A stretch of DNA of 41,773 bases, taken from the NCBI GenBank assembly GCA_025937755.1, contig JAICQR010000007.1, forward strand, positions 1-41,773. The letters run 5' to 3'. Below are positions 10,005 through 18,915 of this stretch, piece after piece (position 1 is the first letter of the stretch; every line of letters starts with the position of its first letter). Position numbers and translations under genes: made by a program. Under the pieces are notes generated by a model. It made no database searches. It saw only the letters and a program-made list of their open reading frames with translations, and was not told where the DNA came from. Source of the DNA: Gemmatimonadales bacterium (GTDB lineage: Bacteria; Gemmatimonadota; Gemmatimonadetes; Gemmatimonadales; GWC2-71-9).

Positions 10005-10985
10005 TCAGTTTCGTTCCGGACGCGACTCGCGCTCGTTCCAGTGCCAGGCAGCTGCCGGACCCACGAGCTCAACCCCTCCGACCCAGCGCTGAATCCCTCG
10101 CAGTTCGACGGCGTCTCGCCGTTCGTCGAGGACGCTGTCGCCCTCCGGGGTCAGGCGAAGTTCAGAGTCGCCGTAGGACCCCTTCGCTTCCGGCCAGGGA
10201 AGCCGGGACGAGAGCAGCGGCATCGGTTCCGCTGCCAGCTTCGCCACCACGTGATACAACATGATGTCGCCCATCCACGGCGCCTCTTCAGCAGCCTGGA
10301 CTGCGCCGAATGTCTCTGCCGCCGTCAGCGGGCCATCCACCAGCGCTCCCAGCACCAGCCGCTCGGTCAACGACAGACCGTCTCTCACCCACGGCAGTTC
10401 CTGCAGATGGCGGCGCATCGCCGCGGACGCGAATGGCAGCGCCAGCCGCTTCTCCTTGACGATCGCATCCAGCGCCAGCGGCTCCGGCCGCCGAAACGCA
10501 GCCCAGGTCCGTGCTCCAGCCATGAGCATTTCAACGGTGACCGGAATTCGAGACGGGAAAATGGCGCGGAGCTGCTCAGGGCCAAGACTGCCCAGCCCGA
10601 AAAAGCGCTCGCCTGTCGGGTGGGCACTCAGCGTAACGAGCGAGAGCCGGGTGGCGCCCAGGTCGCGGGTCGAGAACCAGGACAGCAGCCGGGCGAGGAT
10701 CGCCTGATCGAAGAGGTCATGTTCGAACCACAGGACTACGTCGCGGAAGTCGCGGAAGCCGGCCAGCCGGTGGTCCATCGAGGTCAGCTGGCGCCGCACG
10801 TCCTCAGCCTGTTCGCCATACGCATTGGCGATGAACCGGGAACGGACGTCATACCACGCCTCTCCCTCCACGTGGGCCGGGGTTGGGCCCTGCGCCAGCG
10901 GATCCACCCACGCCAGGTACTCGCCGGTGATGCCGGCCTCGACAAGGGTGGGCTGGATGTCGTGCCCACAGCGGATGTGCAGCAT
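10005..10985 (-). CDS. DUF1835-domain protein
   Basis: 326 aa; MLHIRCGHDIQPTLVEAGITGEYLAWVDPLAQGPTP...VLWFEHDLFDQAILARLL matches the DUF1835 pattern. Confidence 0.7.
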   Translation of the reverse strand: MLHIRCGHDIQPTLVEAGITGEYLAWVDPLAQGPTPAHVEGEAWYDVRSRFIANAYGEQAEDVRRQLTSMDHRLAGFRDFRDVVLWFEHDLFDQAILARLLSWFSTRDLGATRLSLVTLSAHPTGERFFGLGSLGPEQLRAIFPSRIPVTVEMLMAGARTWAAFRRPEPLALDAIVKEKRLALPFASAAMRRHLQELPWVRDGLSLTERLVLGALVDGPLTAAETFGAVQAAEEAPWMGDIMLYHVVAKLAAEPMPLLSSRLPWPEAKGSYGDSELRLTPEGDSVLDERRDAVELRGIQRWVGGVELVGPAAAWHWNERESRPERN

Positions 10986-11014
10986 GCGGGAGGATGCAGA
11001 GGGACGGGGAGGGC

Positions 11015-11089
11015 GTCAAGAGTCGAGAGTCGAGAGTCGAGCGTCGAGAGTGCGACGCTTCTCCCAACTCTCGACTCTGGACTCTCGAC
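11015..11089. repeat. GTCGAGA heptamer tandem repeat plus inverted copies
   Basis: GTCAAGA GTCGAGA GTCGAGA GTCGAGC GTCGAGA (11015-11049), then inverted TCTCGAC TCTGGAC TCTCGAC (11069-11089). Confidence 0.9.
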
Positions 11090-11931
11090 TAGTAAGTGAA
11101 CGTCCCGATTTCCCGGTCCGGGTTGATGGTATCGTCGCCTACAAAGCTGCCGGTAAAGACCTGGGGCTGCTGGCCGGTAAGCGCAACGGTCACCACGTAA
11201 TCGGAGCGCGGCACTCCGCAGTCGGCCCAGTAGTCCACCACGACCCGATAGTCGCCGGCGGGCGCGGTGCCGCTGGCCCAGACGATGTTTTCATTGTTGG
11301 TGTTGTCGATGTCGCAGCCAGGATTGGAGTCCAGGTCCAGCTCGCCGCCGCTGGCCGCCGTTCGGTTGGCCCAGTACACCTCTTCTCCGCTGGGATCGAA
11401 AACGTGGAGGTCCACATCACTGGCGCCAGTCCAGGAAATGCTGACCTGGACATCGCCGGTGCCCACCCGAAACATCCGCAGCGACTGCTCGCTATAGGCG
11501 CCGATCGTGGTGCCGTCGCCGACGGCGTACTGGAGGCGCTGGGTGCCGGCGGGAACGTCGGGCGACACCCCCAGCACCAGATCCGCAGTCGACGTCCCTG
11601 CCGGCAACGCCAGCAGGTAGTAGCCGTCCGCGCCTGCCATCGCGACAATCACTGTGTTGAAGGCGGCGCCGGCGTCGAGTTGTACCGCGGCGCTACCGCC
11701 ATTGACGGCGGTGCCCTGGGCCGGAACGGATGGCGCCGCGGAACCGCCAGCTTCCGGGGCCACGCCCGCTACCAGCACCGCCGAGACCGTACCGTCTGCA
11801 GTGGTGACCCGGGTAACGATATCCCCAATCGAGAACGCAGGACCCAGCAGTTCCGGGCCCTTGCAGCTCGCGATCGAGCCCGCGAGCAGCAGAGCAGATG
11901 AAACTCGGGTGGCAATGGCAATGGCCTTCAT
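11089..11931 (-). CDS. Secreted lipoprotein with DUF2135/YfaP-like domain
   Basis: Lipobox LAGSIASC; ISWTGASDVDLHVFDPSGEEVYWANRTAASGGELDLDSNPGCDIDNTNNENIVW. Confidence 0.7.
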   Translation of the reverse strand: MKAIAIATRVSSALLLAGSIASCKGPELLGPAFSIGDIVTRVTTADGTVSAVLVAGVAPEAGGSAAPSVPAQGTAVNGGSAAVQLDAGAAFNTVIVAMAGADGYYLLALPAGTSTADLVLGVSPDVPAGTQRLQYAVGDGTTIGAYSEQSLRMFRVGTGDVQVSISWTGASDVDLHVFDPSGEEVYWANRTAASGGELDLDSNPGCDIDNTNNENIVWASGTAPAGDYRVVVDYWADCGVPRSDYVVTVALTGQQPQVFTGSFVGDDTINPDREIGTFTY

Positions 11932-12151
11932 GATGCGTCCTTCCAGGGCGGCAGCGGTGAATCGACCGAATCGGGGGTGACACCGCCGATTGAAGCAACT
12001 GCCGTTCCAACGAGAAGTTGCCTGAAGCGCGTTCCCTTAAACTCATGGAGCGCTTGACGTTATCGGCAGCTGACATGACGCCTGCAGACGCTCGCCCCAA
12101 GGGTTCCTCTCGCGCTATGCGAATGTCGTTGCTGCGGTTACCTTTGCGGCC

Positions 12152-12769
12152 ATGTCGTTCCGGGTGGCGGTAGCGGCGTCGGGCAGCGGCAGCAATCTGG
12201 GCGCGCTGCTCGATGCGTTCCCTCCGCGCTCCGGCAGCCCGGTAGAAGTCGCGCTGGTGCTCAGCAACCGGCGCGAGGCCGGTGCGTTGGCCCGGGCGCG
12301 CGCGGCGGGCGTTCCTCTGCACCTGCTGGCTGATCCCGACTCGGCGGACGAATGGATCACAGCGCTCCGTGCGGTGTCGGCCGATCTTCTGGTGCTGGCG
12401 GGCTATCTGAAGCTGGTGCCGGCTGGCGTCGTCGCTGCCTACAGCGGCAGGGTGATCAATATCCATCCTGCCCTTCTTCCCGATTTCGGCGGAGCCGGCA
12501 TGTACGGCCTGCGGGTCCATCGCGCCGTCCTTGAGTCGGGCGTGCGCCGCAGCGGTGCGTCGGTGCATCTGGTGGACGAGGCCTATGACCGCGGTGCGGT
12601 GCTGGCGCGGGCCTACGTGCCGATTGAAGAGGGCGACACGCCGGAACTTCTGGCTACCCGTGTGCTCGCGGCGGAGCATCGCCTGCTCCCCGCCGTCGTC
12701 GCCGCAGCTGCGCGCGCCGGCCGGCCAGTCCCCCTGGACGACAACACTGTGGCGGAGATGACTTCGTGA
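12152..12769 (+). CDS. purN: Phosphoribosylglycinamide formyltransferase
   Basis: VAVAASGSGSNLGALLDA, NIHPALLPDFGGAGMYGLRVHRAVL, GASVHLVDEAYDRGAVLARAYVPIEEGDTPE. Confidence 0.93.
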   Translation: MSFRVAVAASGSGSNLGALLDAFPPRSGSPVEVALVLSNRREAGALARARAAGVPLHLLADPDSADEWITALRAVSADLLVLAGYLKLVPAGVVAAYSGRVINIHPALLPDFGGAGMYGLRVHRAVLESGVRRSGASVHLVDEAYDRGAVLARAYVPIEEGDTPELLATRVLAAEHRLLPAVVAAAARAGRPVPLDDNTVAEMTS

Positions 12770-12779
12770 GGATGAGTGG

Positions 12780-14309
12780 ATGCCCCGCGCGCTGATTTCG
12801 GTAAGCGACAAGCGCGGGATTGTGGGATTTGCGACCGGGCTGGTGAGCCGAGGCTGGCAGATCGTCTCGACCGGCGGCACCGCGGCGGCGCTCCGCGAAG
12901 GGGGAGTCCCGGTCACCGCGGTCGATGCGATCACCGGTTTTCCCGAGATCCTGGACGGACGGGTCAAGACGCTCCACCCGGCGATCCACGCCGGCCTGCT
13001 GGCGCGGCGGGACCAACCGGCCCACATGGCGGCACTCGGAGCCAACAAGATCGAGCCCTTCGATCTCGTCGCCGTCAATCTGTATCCCTTCCATGCCACC
13101 ATTGCGCGGCCCGGCGTCACCTTCGAGGACGCGATCGAGAACATCGACATCGGCGGGCCGTCGATGCTGCGGTCGGCCGCGAAGAACCACGAGTCGGTGC
13201 TGGCAGTGGTGGACCCGACCGACTACCGGGCGGTGCTCGAACTGCTCGACGCCGGGCCGGTGCCAGCCGAGGTGCGTCGTGACTTCGCCGCCAAGGTCTT
13301 CGCTCATACCTCCGAGTATGATGCCGCGATCGCACGGTTCCTTACCTCGGAGCACAACGAGCTTCCCGGCCGCATCACCCTGGCCATGGAGCGACAGCAG
13401 CTGCTGCGCTATGGCGAGAATCCGGGTCAGCGCGCCGCGCTCTACGTCACCGAAGAGCCACGCGGGATGCGCGACCTCGCCCAGCGCCAGGGCAAGGAAC
13501 TTTCCTTCAATAACCTGCTCGACCTCGATGCTGCGATGATCGCGGTGTCCCGGTGGGGCGCAACCCCCGCATGCGCGGTCATCAAGCACACCACGCCCTG
13601 CGGCATCGCGATCGGCGGCTCCGCCGCCGAAGCATTCGAGCGTGCCCGCAGCACCGACCCGATGTCGGCATTCGGCTCGGTGGTCGCGTTCAATACGGTG
13701 GTGGACCAGGCCACCGCTACTGCAATGGCCGACCTCTTTGTCGAGGTGGTCGTGGCGCCCGCCTTCCAGGAAGAAGCACTCGCCACCTTTGCCCGCAAGA
13801 AGAACCTGCGGGTGGTCGAGCTGCCGGCTGCCGACGGGGTGGGGCAGCTGGACTACAAGCGGGTGCGTGGCGGCTTTCTGGTGCAGGACATGTTCGTGCC
13901 CGATCCCAGTGAGGCCGCATGGACCGTGGTCAGCGGCCGATCGCCCGATGAGCGCGAGTGGAACGACCTCCGCTTTGCGTGGCTCGCGGTGGCATCGGTC
14001 AAGTCGAACGCGATCCTGCTGGCGCGCGATGGCCGGGCTATCGGTATCGGCGCCGGCCAGATGAGCCGGGTCGATGCCAGCTTCCTCGCCGTGCACAAGG
14101 CGCGCGAGGCCGGCCACTCGACCAGTGGCGCCGCACTGGCGTCGGATGCGTTCTTCCCCTTCCCCGACGGCGTGGAGCAGGCGGCTGAAGCCGGCATCAC
14201 CGCCATCATCCAGCCCGGGGGTTCGGTGCGCGACGCCGATGTGGTGGCCGCGGCCGATTCAGCCGGCATTGCAATGGTGTTCACTGGTAGCCGGCAGTTT
14301 CGGCACTAG
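12780..14309 (+). CDS. purH: Bifunctional AICAR formyltransferase / IMP cyclohydrolase
   Basis: MPRALISVSDKRGIVGFATGL, DGRVKTLHPAIHAGLLARRD, KHTTPCGIAIG, PGGSVRDADVVAAAD. Confidence 0.97.
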   Translation: MPRALISVSDKRGIVGFATGLVSRGWQIVSTGGTAAALREGGVPVTAVDAITGFPEILDGRVKTLHPAIHAGLLARRDQPAHMAALGANKIEPFDLVAVNLYPFHATIARPGVTFEDAIENIDIGGPSMLRSAAKNHESVLAVVDPTDYRAVLELLDAGPVPAEVRRDFAAKVFAHTSEYDAAIARFLTSEHNELPGRITLAMERQQLLRYGENPGQRAALYVTEEPRGMRDLAQRQGKELSFNNLLDLDAAMIAVSRWGATPACAVIKHTTPCGIAIGGSAAEAFERARSTDPMSAFGSVVAFNTVVDQATATAMADLFVEVVVAPAFQEEALATFARKKNLRVVELPAADGVGQLDYKRVRGGFLVQDMFVPDPSEAAWTVVSGRSPDEREWNDLRFAWLAVASVKSNAILLARDGRAIGIGAGQMSRVDASFLAVHKAREAGHSTSGAALASDAFFPFPDGVEQAAEAGITAIIQPGGSVRDADVVAAADSAGIAMVFTGSRQFRH

Positions 14310-14334
14310 TCTCACGTCTCACGCCCGGACGCCC

Positions 14335-16494
14335 GTGACAGAGTCCTCAGCTCCTCCCTATCGCTGGTCGCTCCTCGTGGGCGCCGTGGTGTTCGCGGTC
14401 TACCTGGTGACCCTGGCACCGACCACGGCGTTCTGGGACACGTCGGAGTACATCGCCGCGGCCAAGGTGCTGGGGATTCCCCATCCTCCCGGCAATCCGC
14501 TCTTCACGCTGATGGCGCACGTCTGGGGACTGCTCCCGCTGGCGGCTTCGTATGCGGTGCGGATCAACATCTTCGCCGCGGTCACCAGCGCGGTTGCCGC
14601 GGCGATGTGGTTCCTGGTGGCCGAGCGGTGGATGCGCGACATCGTGCCCCACCGCGCCATCCGGCTCGGAGCAGCAGCGGCCGGCACCCTAGTCGGCGCC
14701 GCGGCGTGGACCGTCTGGAACCAGTCCACTGTGAACGAGAAGGTCTACACCGTCTCGCTGATGACGATCGCCATCGTGGCCTGGCTGACCCTCCGCTGGG
14801 CGGATGCCGAGCCGGGCCCCCGCCGCGACCGGCTGCTGATCCTGATGGTATACGTGATGGCGCTGAGCAGCACCAATCACATGATGGGCGTACTGGTGCT
14901 GCCGCTGGTCGCGGTCTACGTCCTGTTCACTGACTGGCGCAGCCTGCTCAAGCCCGCAGTGATCACCGCCATCGTGCTGGCCATCGCAGTTGGCATTTCG
15001 ATCAACTACGTCTACCTCCCGATGCGCGCCGGGCAGTATCCGCCCATCAACGAGGGTGAGCCGGCCGGATTCTTCAGCCAGGCGCTCAAGGACGTCCTCA
15101 GCCGGGAGCAGTACGGCAAGCCGTCGGTTTTCCAGCGCATGGCCGATCCCGTCGCGCAACTCCGTAACTACCTGCAGTACTTCAGCTGGCAGTTCGCCCG
15201 CGACTGGGGCGCGCTGCGGGCGGTGTTCACCATCGTCTTTGCCGCGCTGGGACTGACCGGGCTGTGGGCGCTCATCCGCTCAAGGCTGCGTGACGGGCTC
15301 GCCGCGGCGGCGCTGCTGTTCACACTGACGCTGCTGCTGGTGTTCTACCTGAACTTCCGGTATGGCTATTCCATCGACCAGGGCCTCGAGCTCGATCGGG
15401 AAGTGCGTGAGCGCGACTACTTCTTCATCGCGTCGTTCTCGTTCTTTGGAGTGCTGGTGGCATTGGGGTTGGGTGCCACCATGCGGGCGATGGTGGATTG
15501 GCTGGGTGACAGGGGCACCGAACGGAGCCGCTGGCTCGCGACCACTCCCATCCTGCTGCTCGGCCTGGTACCACTGGTGGCCAACCGGCTGACCGCGAGC
15601 CGGGCTCATGAAACCGTGGCCCACGACTTTGCCGTGGACCTGCTCGAGTCGGTGGAGCCCTACGGCATCCTGATCACGGCCGGAGACAACGACACCTTCC
15701 CGCTCTGGTTTGCCCAGGAAGTGGAGGGCGTCCGGACCGATGTCACGCTGGCCAACCTGTCGCTGATGAACACCCGCTGGCACCTGCGCCAGATCCGCCG
15801 GAGGCCAACGCCTGACTTTGACCCGTCCACGGCGGCCGAACTCTGGCTGCCCCGTCCCGACGAGCCGGTCCAGGAGCTCCGCGATACGTCGCGCGGGAAT
15901 CTTCGCGCCCTGCGGTGGCCCAAGCCGGCCAACGATGTGCTGGCGCTGTCGGAAGTCGAGTTGAGCGACACCACGATCCTGCCGGACGTGGTGGCGGCAC
16001 CCGACGGCGTGGTCCGGGTGGGCGAGGTGCAGATCCGCTTCGGCACCGAGGTCCTCCTGCTCGCGGACGTGGTCACGGCGCTGCTGATCAGCAACAACCT
16101 CGGCAAGCGGCCGATCTACTTCTCGTGGAGCGCTGCCGGCTATCCCGACCAGACGCTGGGCCTGAGCCCGTACCTGGTGACCCATGGCTTCGTGCGGCGG
16201 CTACTGGAACAGCCGGTCGAAGTCAGCGACTCCATCGTGGCTTCGCCCCTGCTCGGCTTTGTGAACGTCCCGCGAACCAACGCACTGTTGTGGGACACGT
16301 ATCACTGGGAAGCCGCCACCAGGGAGCGCCCCCATGGGTGGGTGGACCCACCGTCCGGCAGCATCCTGCAGTTGTATTCCATCATTTATGGCGGCATGGC
16401 GCCCATCCTGGCAGAGGAGGGCCGGCCCGAGTTGGCCGCGCGGGCGGATTCTATTGCCGGAAAAGTGAGGCAGGCGCTCAATCCGGGACGGTAG
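14335..16494 (+). CDS. DUF2723 family membrane protein (TMEM260-like, putative glycosyltransferase)
   Basis: GTG start; VYLVTLAPTTAFWDTSEYIAAAKVLGIPHPPGNPLFTLMAHVW plus multiple TM segments. Confidence 0.8.
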   Translation: MTESSAPPYRWSLLVGAVVFAVYLVTLAPTTAFWDTSEYIAAAKVLGIPHPPGNPLFTLMAHVWGLLPLAASYAVRINIFAAVTSAVAAAMWFLVAERWMRDIVPHRAIRLGAAAAGTLVGAAAWTVWNQSTVNEKVYTVSLMTIAIVAWLTLRWADAEPGPRRDRLLILMVYVMALSSTNHMMGVLVLPLVAVYVLFTDWRSLLKPAVITAIVLAIAVGISINYVYLPMRAGQYPPINEGEPAGFFSQALKDVLSREQYGKPSVFQRMADPVAQLRNYLQYFSWQFARDWGALRAVFTIVFAALGLTGLWALIRSRLRDGLAAAALLFTLTLLLVFYLNFRYGYSIDQGLELDREVRERDYFFIASFSFFGVLVALGLGATMRAMVDWLGDRGTERSRWLATTPILLLGLVPLVANRLTASRAHETVAHDFAVDLLESVEPYGILITAGDNDTFPLWFAQEVEGVRTDVTLANLSLMNTRWHLRQIRRRPTPDFDPSTAAELWLPRPDEPVQELRDTSRGNLRALRWPKPANDVLALSEVELSDTTILPDVVAAPDGVVRVGEVQIRFGTEVLLLADVVTALLISNNLGKRPIYFSWSAAGYPDQTLGLSPYLVTHGFVRRLLEQPVEVSDSIVASPLLGFVNVPRTNALLWDTYHWEAATRERPHGWVDPPSGSILQLYSIIYGGMAPILAEEGRPELAARADSIAGKVRQALNPGR

Positions 16495-16501
16495 GTCCTG
16501 G

Positions 16502-16572
16502 GGCGGTACGGCGGTAGGGCGATAGGTGCTCGCGCCGATGTCTCCTGGAGGCGGCGTAGCGGCCTATCGCCC
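16502..16572. repeat. GGCGGTAN octamer repeat with distal inverted copy
   Basis: GGCGGTAC GGCGGTAG GGCGATAG (16502-16525); GGGCGATAGG 16517-16526 is perfectly inverted as CCTATCGCCC 16563-16572. Confidence 0.85.
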
Positions 16573-16667
16573 AAGGCGGACATCAGGGGCGGTCTGTTGA
16601 CCGCCCGATGCCCGCCGCCGAGCCGCCGGAAGGAGACTCGGCGCGAGCGGCGGGAGCCCACGATCGG

Positions 16668-17195
16668 CTATGTGCCGTTGGAAACCTCGCCGGAGCCGAC
16701 GGTGACGCGCTCGCCCCGCCGCTGCTCCACGCGGCTCTTCAGCTCGATCTGCCGAGGCCGCGCCTTCTCGGCCTTGGGCAGCACAACCGTCAACACACCG
16801 TCAGAGATGTCGGCCTCGATCTCATCGGCATCGACGGTCGACGGCAACGAGAAGGTGCGCTCGAAGCTGCCGTAGCTCCGCTCGTACCGATGCACGCGGT
16901 CAGCCTTCTCTTCCGCCTCCTGCCGCTTTTCGCCCCGGATCGTGAGGACGTTATTCTCGAGCTGGAGATTTACGTCACCCGGATCCACACCAGGGACCTC
17001 CATCACCAGCTTGATTCCATCCTTGTCCTCGAAGATGTCGCAAGCCGGAACCCACGCGGCAGTCAGCGCGCTCTCGAATCGCTGGCCGAACGGCCCGTTG
17101 CCGAACGTATCACTGAACGCATCGTCCAGTGCGGTCGAGAGCCGCCGGAGGTTCTGGAGGCCGTCGGTACGACGGCGCAAGGTCGTCGGAAACAT
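16668..17195 (-). CDS. Hsp20 / alpha-crystallin family small heat-shock protein
   Basis: WVPACDIFEDKDGIKLVMEVPGVDPGDVNLQLENNVLTIRGEKRQEAEEKADRVHRYERSYGSFERTFSLPSTVDADEIEADISDGVLTVVLPKAEKARPRQIEL; SD AAAGGAGGACAGGATG. Confidence 0.95.
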   Translation of the reverse strand: MFPTTLRRRTDGLQNLRRLSTALDDAFSDTFGNGPFGQRFESALTAAWVPACDIFEDKDGIKLVMEVPGVDPGDVNLQLENNVLTIRGEKRQEAEEKADRVHRYERSYGSFERTFSLPSTVDADEIEADISDGVLTVVLPKAEKARPRQIELKSRVEQRRGERVTVGSGEVSNGT

Positions 17196-17408
17196 CCTGT
17201 CCTCCTTTGAGTTGAACGTGAACGGCCGGCGCTTGCCGCCGGCGCCGCGTCCACGTGCCAGCAGCGCGCGTGCCGGCCTTTTCGGCCGCTCCGACAGGCG
17301 GAATCGGCAAAATTGGCAGCGGGCAGCCGCGTTGCGCTGTCAAAAATGCACGCGTCAGGGACGGCTGGAGGAGGCGAGCGGCGGCAACACTACGGCTAGT
17401 TTTGAGTG

Positions 17409-18227
17409 ATGCGGATCCTTCCTCCACTGCCGCCGCTGCTGCTGGTCCTTGTGGCTTGCGCCGTCTCGGCGGACAACCGCACGGAGATCATCCTCGCGAC
17501 GACGACCAGCGCCTACGAGACCGGACTGCTGGACACCCTCATTGACCAGTTCACCGCCTCCACCGGGATCGAGGTCAAGCCGATCGCTGTGGGATCCGGC
17601 GCGGCACTCATGATGGCCGAGCGGGGCGATGCCGACGCGACGCTGACCCACGACACGACGGGCGAGGCCCGCTATGTCGCTGCAGGGCATCTGGTGGAAG
17701 GTCGGCGCCTGATGCACAACGATTTCCTGCTGGTGGGTCCGGCTGCCGATCCCGCGGGGGCCGCAGGCATCACCGATGCAGTCGAGGCCATGCGGCGAGT
17801 GGCGGCGAGGGGTCCGTTCGTGTCGCGGGGCGATGGATCGGGCACCGAGTCGCGGGAGCTGGCCCTGTGGCAGGAAGCGGGCGTGTCAGCGGATTCAGTC
17901 CATGGACGGGTGGAAACCGGCCAGGGCATGAGCGCCACGCTGTATGTCGCGAACGACCGGCAGGCCTACACCCTGGTGGATCGTGCTACCTGGCTGACGC
18001 TTGGCAACCGGGTCGACCTGGTGCCGCTCTCGGAGGGTGATCCCCGCCTTCGCAACGACTACAGCGTGTACCTGGTCAACCCGGAACGCCACCCCGGGAC
18101 GCGCGCGGCGCCGGCCCGCAAGTTTCTCGAGTTCATGGTTTCGCGGGCAGCGCAGCGAGTGATCGCCGGGTTCGGTCGCGAGCGGCTGGGCGGCCAGCTG
18201 TTCATTCCGGACGTGCTGGATGAATGA
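17409..18227 (+). CDS. tupA: Tungstate/molybdate ABC transporter substrate-binding protein (TupA-like)
   Basis: IILATTTSAYETGLLDTLIDQFTASTGIEVKPIAVGSGAALMMAERGDADATLTHD; adjacent permease and ATPase. GTG at 17406 is an alternative start. Confidence 0.85.
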   Translation: MRILPPLPPLLLVLVACAVSADNRTEIILATTTSAYETGLLDTLIDQFTASTGIEVKPIAVGSGAALMMAERGDADATLTHDTTGEARYVAAGHLVEGRRLMHNDFLLVGPAADPAGAAGITDAVEAMRRVAARGPFVSRGDGSGTESRELALWQEAGVSADSVHGRVETGQGMSATLYVANDRQAYTLVDRATWLTLGNRVDLVPLSEGDPRLRNDYSVYLVNPERHPGTRAAPARKFLEFMVSRAAQRVIAGFGRERLGGQLFIPDVLDE

Positions 18228-18915
18228 CCTGACGACCGCGCTGGGCGAGGCGTGGCGCCTGCTGCTCAGCGGTGACGCCGAGATCTGGGAGATCATCCTC
18301 CGGACCCTGGCCATCTCGCTATGCGCCACAGCCCTCGCGATGATCCTGGGCGTGCCGCTCGGCTACGGGCTCGCACGCGGAAGATTTCCCGGCCGGACGC
18401 TGGTGCTTGGGATGGTCAACACCGCGATGGGCATGCCCCCGGTGGTGGTTGGCCTGGTGGTGTGGCTCTTCTTCACCCGCAGCGGTCCCTTCGGCGGCAG
18501 CGGCCTGCTCTATACCCCGCAGGCGATGGTCCTCGCCCAGTTCCTCATTGCTACTCCGCTGGTCATCGGCTTTTCCGCCGCCAGCATTCAGTCGCTCCCT
18601 CCGGCCCTGCCCGACCTGCTGACCTCCCTCGGTGCCGGGCGATGGCGACGCCTGTGGCTGCTGAGCCGGGAAGCTCGGCTGGGTCTGCTTGCCGCGGTGA
18701 TGGCCGGGTTTGGAGCCGTGATCTCGGAAGTCGGCGCGTCGATGACCGTAGGCGGCAACCTGCGCGGGTCGACCCGCGTACTCACCACAGCCATCGTCAC
18801 GGTCACTGGACGGGGAGAGATGGCCACCGCGATCGCGTACGGCCTGATCCTGCTGGTGCTCGCATTTGCCGTCACGCTGATCCTGACCTTCGTGCAGCAG
18901 CGGCGCGACGCATGA
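18220..18915 (+). CDS. tupB: Tungstate ABC transporter permease (TupB-like)
   Basis: AMGMPPVVVGLVVWLFF...ISEVGASMTVGGNLRGSTRVLTTAIV; multiple TM. Confidence 0.85.
   Translation: MNDLTTALGEAWRLLLSGDAEIWEIILRTLAISLCATALAMILGVPLGYGLARGRFPGRTLVLGMVNTAMGMPPVVVGLVVWLFFTRSGPFGGSGLLYTPQAMVLAQFLIATPLVIGFSAASIQSLPPALPDLLTSLGAGRWRRLWLLSREARLGLLAAVMAGFGAVISEVGASMTVGGNLRGSTRVLTTAIVTVTGRGEMATAIAYGLILLVLAFAVTLILTFVQQRRDA

Noticed and set aside
11015-11089. CRISPR array
   Set aside because: Units are 7 bp without spacers; no cas genes nearby.
17196-17288. ROSE/fourU RNA thermometer for hsp20
   Set aside because: No visible anti-SD pairing to AGGAGG; only GC hairpins upstream. Kept as a weak leader-structure observation instead.
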